From positions 1-64,000 of the forward strand of contig NZ_QUHC01000001.1 in assembly GCF_003479425.1 (NCBI RefSeq): DNA of 64,000 nt, written 5' to 3'. The DNA comes from Odoribacter sp. AF15-53 (GTDB lineage Bacteria > Bacteroidota > Bacteroidia > Bacteroidales > Marinifilaceae). Below, in pieces: positions 61,337 to 64,000 of the stretch; the first letter of the stretch is position 1; each line of letters begins with the position of its first letter. The notes beneath the pieces are model-generated. The model was not told the origin of the DNA. It was given only the letters and a program-made list of their open reading frames with translations, and did no database searches. The position numbers were made by a program, and so were the translations under genes.

Positions 61337-62533
61337 TTAGCAAATTTCATCCAGTTTGTCAGCCATAGCATAGGCGATGTTGCGGCAAGTCTCAAAATCT
61401 GCATCTTTCGGGCAGCCACAGGCTTCGCAAGCGGGGGCAACCACTTCCCATTTGATTTTTTCTGCGAATTGGTTGAAGCGGGGCATAGCGCCTCCTGCCC
61501 AAGCTTTTCCGCCAAAGAATGCGACAACGTGGTTTTTCACGCCCATGTGTTCCAACTCGAACAACAGGGTTTCCATGGTCGGGAAGGCGTTACCGTTGTA
61601 AGCGCAGCTTCCGAGGATAACTCCTTTATAGCGGAAAATGTCATTGATGATGTACGAGGGGTGAGTCTTGGAAGCATCGTGGATACGTATTTTCTTGATC
61701 CCTCTTTCTGCCAGGAAACGTGCGATGATGTCCGCCATTTTCTCGGTATTTCCGTACATGGAACTGAACACGATGACAACGCCTTTGTCCGTGTCGTACT
61801 TACTCCATTTGTCGTATTTTGCCACGATTTCGGCGATATGTGAACGACGGATCGGGCCGTGGGTGGCGCAAATCATCTTGATCGGTAGACCACCTAGTTT
61901 TTTCAATGCAGTCTGTGCGGGTTGTCCGTATTTTCCGACGATGTTAGAGTAGTAACGACTGATTTCTTCTTCCAGGTAGTCCAGATCCAGTTCGTCATCA
62001 AAAATACCCCCGTCAAGTGTCCCGAAAGCTCCGAAGATATCTCCGCTGAACAGGATACCCTCGGTGGATTCGAAAGTAACCATGGTCTCCGGCCAGTGGA
62101 GCATCGGAGCCATGTAGAAATTCAATTTATGTTTCCCAAGGTCGAGAGAATCGCCTTCTTTCACTTCGATCAGGTTTTCGCAAACCCCGTAGAAGTTTTT
62201 CAGCATGGGGAATGTTTTGGCGTTACCGATGATTTTCACGTCCGGGTAATGGCACAACAGGGCTTTGATGGCCCCGGTGTGGTCCGGTTCCATGTGGTTT
62301 ATCACGAGATAATCCACGTGTCGTCCGTTCAGTAATTTCTCGATGTTCTCCACGTAGTCATCCATTTTGCTTCTTTCGATCGTGTCGATAACTACCACTT
62401 TTTCGTCCACGATGATATAAGAATTATAAGCAACACCTTTTGGAATAGGCCAGTAGTTTTCGAAGATATGCGTTCTTCTGTCATTGACTCCAATCCAGTA
62501 AATGTCTTTCTTAATTTCTCTCGCTAAGTTCAT
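61337..62533 (-). CDS. A-type flavodiiron protein (FprA)
   Basis: A 398-residue oxygen/NO-reducing enzyme that protects anaerobes. The N-terminal metallo-beta-lactamase-like domain (about 1-250) holds the diiron ligands: NHMEPDHTGAI (H-x-E-x-D-H), MLHWPETM, GDIFGAFG and CATHGPIRR. The C-terminal flavodoxin domain (about 255-398) has the FMN loop VVIVFSSMYGNTEKMAD, followed by GSCAYNGNAFPTM. No rubredoxin or reductase extension, so class A. Electron donor not encoded adjacently, though the NADH/ferredoxin enzyme is next door. Ends with a Cys-rich region (EACGCPKDADFETC). Confidence 0.95.
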   Translation of the reverse strand: MNLAREIKKDIYWIGVNDRRTHIFENYWPIPKGVAYNSYIIVDEKVVVIDTIERSKMDDYVENIEKLLNGRHVDYLVINHMEPDHTGAIKALLCHYPDVKIIGNAKTFPMLKNFYGVCENLIEVKEGDSLDLGKHKLNFYMAPMLHWPETMVTFESTEGILFSGDIFGAFGTLDGGIFDDELDLDYLEEEISRYYSNIVGKYGQPAQTALKKLGGLPIKMICATHGPIRRSHIAEIVAKYDKWSKYDTDKGVVIVFSSMYGNTEKMADIIARFLAERGIKKIRIHDASKTHPSYIINDIFRYKGVILGSCAYNGNAFPTMETLLFELEHMGVKNHVVAFFGGKAWAGGAMPRFNQFAEKIKWEVVAPACEACGCPKDADFETCRNIAYAMADKLDEIC

Positions 62534-62580
62534 ATTATCTAATTTTTTATGTATTTCTTATCCTTCTCGCGAAATTATGA

Positions 62581-62620
62581 AAAAAGGCCGTCAAACGCGA
62601 AGAATGACGGCCTTTTTTTT
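62581..62620 (-). terminator. Terminator of the C1 peptidase gene
   Basis: AAAAAGGCCGTCA / TGACGGCCTTTTT, perfect 13-bp stem with an 11-nt loop, T-run on either strand. It lies between the peptidase stop (62653) and the flavodiiron start. Confidence 0.93.
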
Positions 62621-62652
62621 ATAGTTTTTCTCTAACCTCAGATAGAGTGGAT

Positions 62653-63858
62653 TTATTTGATACCAAGTTTTTTGCGAATATCCTTCGGGATAGCATTCTT
62701 GTGAACGATGATGTTCATCGTTTTGTATTTCATGAATGGTTCGGAAGCGTAGAAGTACCCACCGAATTTGTTGTATTTGTTCCAAGAGTTTTTCACGATA
62801 TAGTAAACCGTACCGTTCTGATCCTTTGCTTTACCGATCACGTGCATACCGTGGTCATCGGTTGTTAGGTAGTTGTCGAACTCTTGTTGTCTCATTTCTT
62901 GAGTAATCTCTTTTTCAGGAGCCGGGCCTTGTCTGAAAGCGTCCGGAGTTTGGTTGCCTTTAGGCATGGATTCCCATTTAGCGATCTCAGCACCGCTCAT
63001 TTCTTTGGTGTCGGTTGTCGGAACAACAGCAACTCCCGGTTGAGAAGTTTGGAATCCTTTCTCGCTCACGTCAGAAGCCCAAGCGAAAGTGTAACCGTTG
63101 TCGATAGCGCTGCTCATAACTTTTGCCAGTTCGTCTATCGGCAAGTTGTAAGACATTCCCCATAACCAGTTATCCGGAACTTCGATAGCGAATTGAGTGT
63201 AGAACGGGTGGTGGGTGAATGAAGTCAAGCTTACATAGTCATCCATGTTTAATCCTACAACCTCGTCTGCGAAGGTTCTCGGGGTGTATTCTTTACCTTT
63301 GTATTCAAATTTCTCGGGTTCTTCTCCAAGATAAGCATCCAGAATTCCGTCGAATCCTTTTTTCCATGCGGAGCTTAATTTCTTGTTTGAATTTTTGATA
63401 ACAGCGTTAACGTAACCAGCTAACACGTCATCGATTTCTCCGAAAGCGTGGTTCGGCTCTCCATAGTTCAATCCCATATACACGTCCATCGGAACAATTC
63501 CATAATTTTTGATCACGTGCATCACGTCGCAGAATGCCCCACCGACAGCGAAGTTCATGTTTCCATGCAGGCGAACGAATTTGGTTGCCTTGTCGCTATA
63601 AGCATGTCTTACGATGTACATGGCAGAAAGATCAATGGGTTCTTTGCCGTTACGAATCATTTCCGATTCGAAGAATGAGATTCCTGACCATGACCAGCAG
63701 GTACCTGCACGAGCTTGATCTTTTACGGATGTTGCCGGTAATCTTTTGATATCGGTGAATTGATATCCTTTCGGTTGATTTACTTTTACATCTTGTGCGT
63801 TACCCAAGAATGATAACCCGAAGATGAAAGCGAACATTAAAGATGTGATTTTTTTCAT
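62653..63858 (-). CDS. Exported C1-family cysteine peptidase (bleomycin hydrolase/PepC-like)
   Basis: A 401-residue papain-fold enzyme. Signal peptide about 1-21 (ending LGNAQ). Oxyanion Gln48 and catalytic Cys54 lie in VKDQARAGTCWSWSG, the catalytic His in HGMHVIGKA (near 343) and Asn in YYIVKNSWN (near 360). The insertions and Lys-rich C-terminus (DIRKKLGIK) match C1B aminopeptidase C/bleomycin hydrolase rather than plain papain. The signal peptide suggests periplasmic peptide digestion, unlike cytoplasmic PepC. Monocistronic. Confidence 0.93.
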   Translation of the reverse strand: MKKITSLMFAFIFGLSFLGNAQDVKVNQPKGYQFTDIKRLPATSVKDQARAGTCWSWSGISFFESEMIRNGKEPIDLSAMYIVRHAYSDKATKFVRLHGNMNFAVGGAFCDVMHVIKNYGIVPMDVYMGLNYGEPNHAFGEIDDVLAGYVNAVIKNSNKKLSSAWKKGFDGILDAYLGEEPEKFEYKGKEYTPRTFADEVVGLNMDDYVSLTSFTHHPFYTQFAIEVPDNWLWGMSYNLPIDELAKVMSSAIDNGYTFAWASDVSEKGFQTSQPGVAVVPTTDTKEMSGAEIAKWESMPKGNQTPDAFRQGPAPEKEITQEMRQQEFDNYLTTDDHGMHVIGKAKDQNGTVYYIVKNSWNKYNKFGGYFYASEPFMKYKTMNIIVHKNAIPKDIRKKLGIK

Positions 63859-63920
63859 TTTATTGAAACTTCGATTTATAGATTAATATAATTGTTATTG
63901 CACGTTTTTTTGATCGCAGC

Positions 63921-63928
63921 CAAAGATA
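63921..63928 (-). promoter_or_regulatory. Candidate -7 box for the C1 peptidase gene
   Basis: Minus-strand TATCTTTG, perfect TAnnTTTG, about 63 nt before the ATG. The -33 position does not show TTG. The rest of 63929-64000 shows no gene. Confidence 0.55.
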
Positions 63929-64000
63929 CAATTTTATTGGTCACGTGGTTAACTTGTTGTGAGTATTAAGAAAATTTTAAGAACTTCTCTACTCGACAAC

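Noticed and set aside
1..64000. tRNA, rRNA, CRISPR arrays, insertion sequences, phage genes
   Set aside because: No cloverleaf-like or TPsiC-box segment, no regularly spaced repeats with unique spacers, and no transposase, integrase or phage structural motif was seen in any intergenic gap.

Overview
The window is a gene-dense, moderately low-GC segment of a Bacteroidota chromosome, most likely Bacteroidales. An Odoribacteraceae-like genome (Butyricimonas/Odoribacter) is my inference, not something the sequence proves. Support: sigma-ABfr-type promoters (TTTG, 19 bp, TAnnTTTG); almost no Shine-Dalgarno motifs; lineage-typical families (DUF3127, DUF5683 behind parAB, LruC, DUF4369-TlpA, eukaryote-like glycogen enzymes, fused NfnAB/SudAB-like protein, paired FKBPs). 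I see no tRNA, rRNA, CRISPR array, insertion sequence or phage.

Layout. 0-15.3 kb is mainly housekeeping: ftsY, a low-molecular-weight phosphatase, purC/phoH, mazG, a 1,076-residue multi-redox fusion enzyme, a CvfB-like S1 protein, menA, a DUF3127 protein, two FKBP isomerases, a LolD-like ATPase and tex. 15.4-33.1 kb is one export and signalling locus. A leftward operon encodes an outer-membrane factor (TolC), a periplasmic adaptor (HlyD) and four ~800-residue FtsX/MacB-type permeases. A divergent rightward operon encodes the missing ATPase, a DUF4369-thioredoxin protein, an NtrC-type response regulator and its histidine kinase. The 242-bp divergent region carries two 17-bp dyads (TGTC-N9-GACA) exactly 21 bp apart, flanked by one outward-facing sigma-54-like element on each side. 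This is the best candidate in the window for a self-contained, poorly described system.

33.1-46.8 kb holds a small acidic protein, an ABC-F ATPase, AlkD, the parA-parB-DUF5683-mltD operon, an AT-rich LruC lipoprotein gene, an RlmD-like methyltransferase, a sirtuin, an NlpC/P60-like protein whose catalytic Cys position is Ser, and a WbqC protein. 47.1-58.2 kb is a five-gene glycogen operon: branching enzyme, debranching enzyme, GT4 glycosyltransferase, GH57 enzyme and a 1,414-residue glycogen synthase-phosphorylase fusion. No ADP-glucose pyrophosphorylase is present. 58.2-64 kb carries SUI1/YciH, the SudAB/NfnAB-like fusion, an A-type flavodiiron protein and a secreted C1 peptidase.

A dispersed intergenic repeat family runs through the window. 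It consists of imperfect hairpins built from GATTCTGTGATT / AATCACAGAATC units, edged by (TTTTAAA/TTTAGA)n tracts. Two copies 11 kb apart are almost identical over 84 nt in opposite orientation, and some copies supply the last codons and stop of genes (parA, alkD). Most convergent gene pairs are separated by clear intrinsic-terminator hairpins.
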